Origin: CAVQJU01 sp963755195
GTDB taxonomy: Bacteria > Acidobacteriota > Vicinamibacteria > Vicinamibacterales > CAVVIG01
Length of the DNA: 64,000 nucleotides
Direction: 5' to 3'
NCBI GenBank assembly: GCA_963755195.1
Contig: CAVWIZ010000002.1
Location: 558,001 to 622,000 of the forward strand
The number at the start of each line of letters is the position of its first letter. Position 1 is the stretch's first letter. This document shows positions 63,946 to 64,000 of the stretch, piece after piece. A program made the translations under genes and the position numbers. Under the pieces are notes generated by a model, which saw nothing but the letters and a program-made list of their open reading frames with translations, did no database searches and was not told where the DNA came from.

Positions 63946-64000
63946 ACACACCGCTTGGAACCTCGTGCTACGATCCCAGGGTCTACCGGTGATGAACATC

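Overview
The window looks like a chromosomal segment of a high-GC, diderm, LPS-making bacterium, most likely an Acidobacteriota of the Vicinamibacteria type. This is inferred from gene content and order, not from a marker search. Supporting signs are a VWFA-related secreted protein, DUF4159 and DUF2723 proteins, Kdo genes (kdsA, kdsB, kdsC, kdsD), lapB, type IV pilus genes pilMNOPQ, and frequent GTG starts in overlapping ATGA/GTGA gene chains. Almost everything is chromosomal housekeeping. I see no transposase, integrase, phage gene, CRISPR array or plasmid function.

Layout. 1-6.3 kb: end of gpsA, a repeat-flanked small ORF, ftsY, the riboflavin genes ribD-ribE-ribBA, a small unknown gene and a VWFA-type protein. 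6.3-15.6 kb: a translation and secretion operon (ffh, rpsP, khpA, rimM, trmD, rplS, rnhB), then a large TPR protein, a TenI-like gene, a RodZ-like protein and a helical-repeat protein. 15.6-24.2 kb: a GHMP sugar kinase divergent from a tightly coupled murein recycling and synthesis operon (nagZ, ldcA, mpl, pxpB, pxpC, murB, murA). 24.2-33.2 kb, mostly minus strand: a lipoprotein secretin, a LolA-like protein, a DUF2723 membrane protein, PolX, a rhodanese, small proteins, DUF4159 and tRNA-Ala(CGC). 33.4-36.5 kb: pfkA and the methionine-salvage genes mtnB-mtnD-mtnC. 36.6-40.7 kb, minus strand: rplM, rpsI, rpsB, tsf, pyrH, frr. 41.1-50.3 kb: pilMNOPQ, two secreted lipoproteins (one with five PKD domains), a TPR protein and an Xaa-Pro peptidase. 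50.3-57.2 kb: accB, accC, thiE, an amino-acid permease, a TrkA-type protein, folD, coaE. 57.6-63.9 kb, minus strand: kdsB, pyrG, kdsA, kdsD, kdsC, lapB, i.e. Kdo/LPS supply and its regulation.

Three patterns stand out. (1) Many intergenic gaps are filled by short degenerate tandem 'words' of 7-25 bp, each gap with its own word and often with an inverted second half. The best case is a 24-25 bp unit in two opposed arrays filling the convergent coaE/lapB gap, with the same family in the convergent mtnC/frr gap. (2) Several genes (pfkA, kdsA, pyrH, kdsB, GHMP kinase) have a -10 box 5-8 bp before a GTG start with no Shine-Dalgarno, suggesting leaderless mRNAs. (3) Single-base frameshifts are dense between about 25.2 and 36.0 kb and rare elsewhere. 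The proteins remain recognisable piece by piece, so local sequence error is more likely than gene decay. Genes affected are annotated over their full extent and the shifts are stated.
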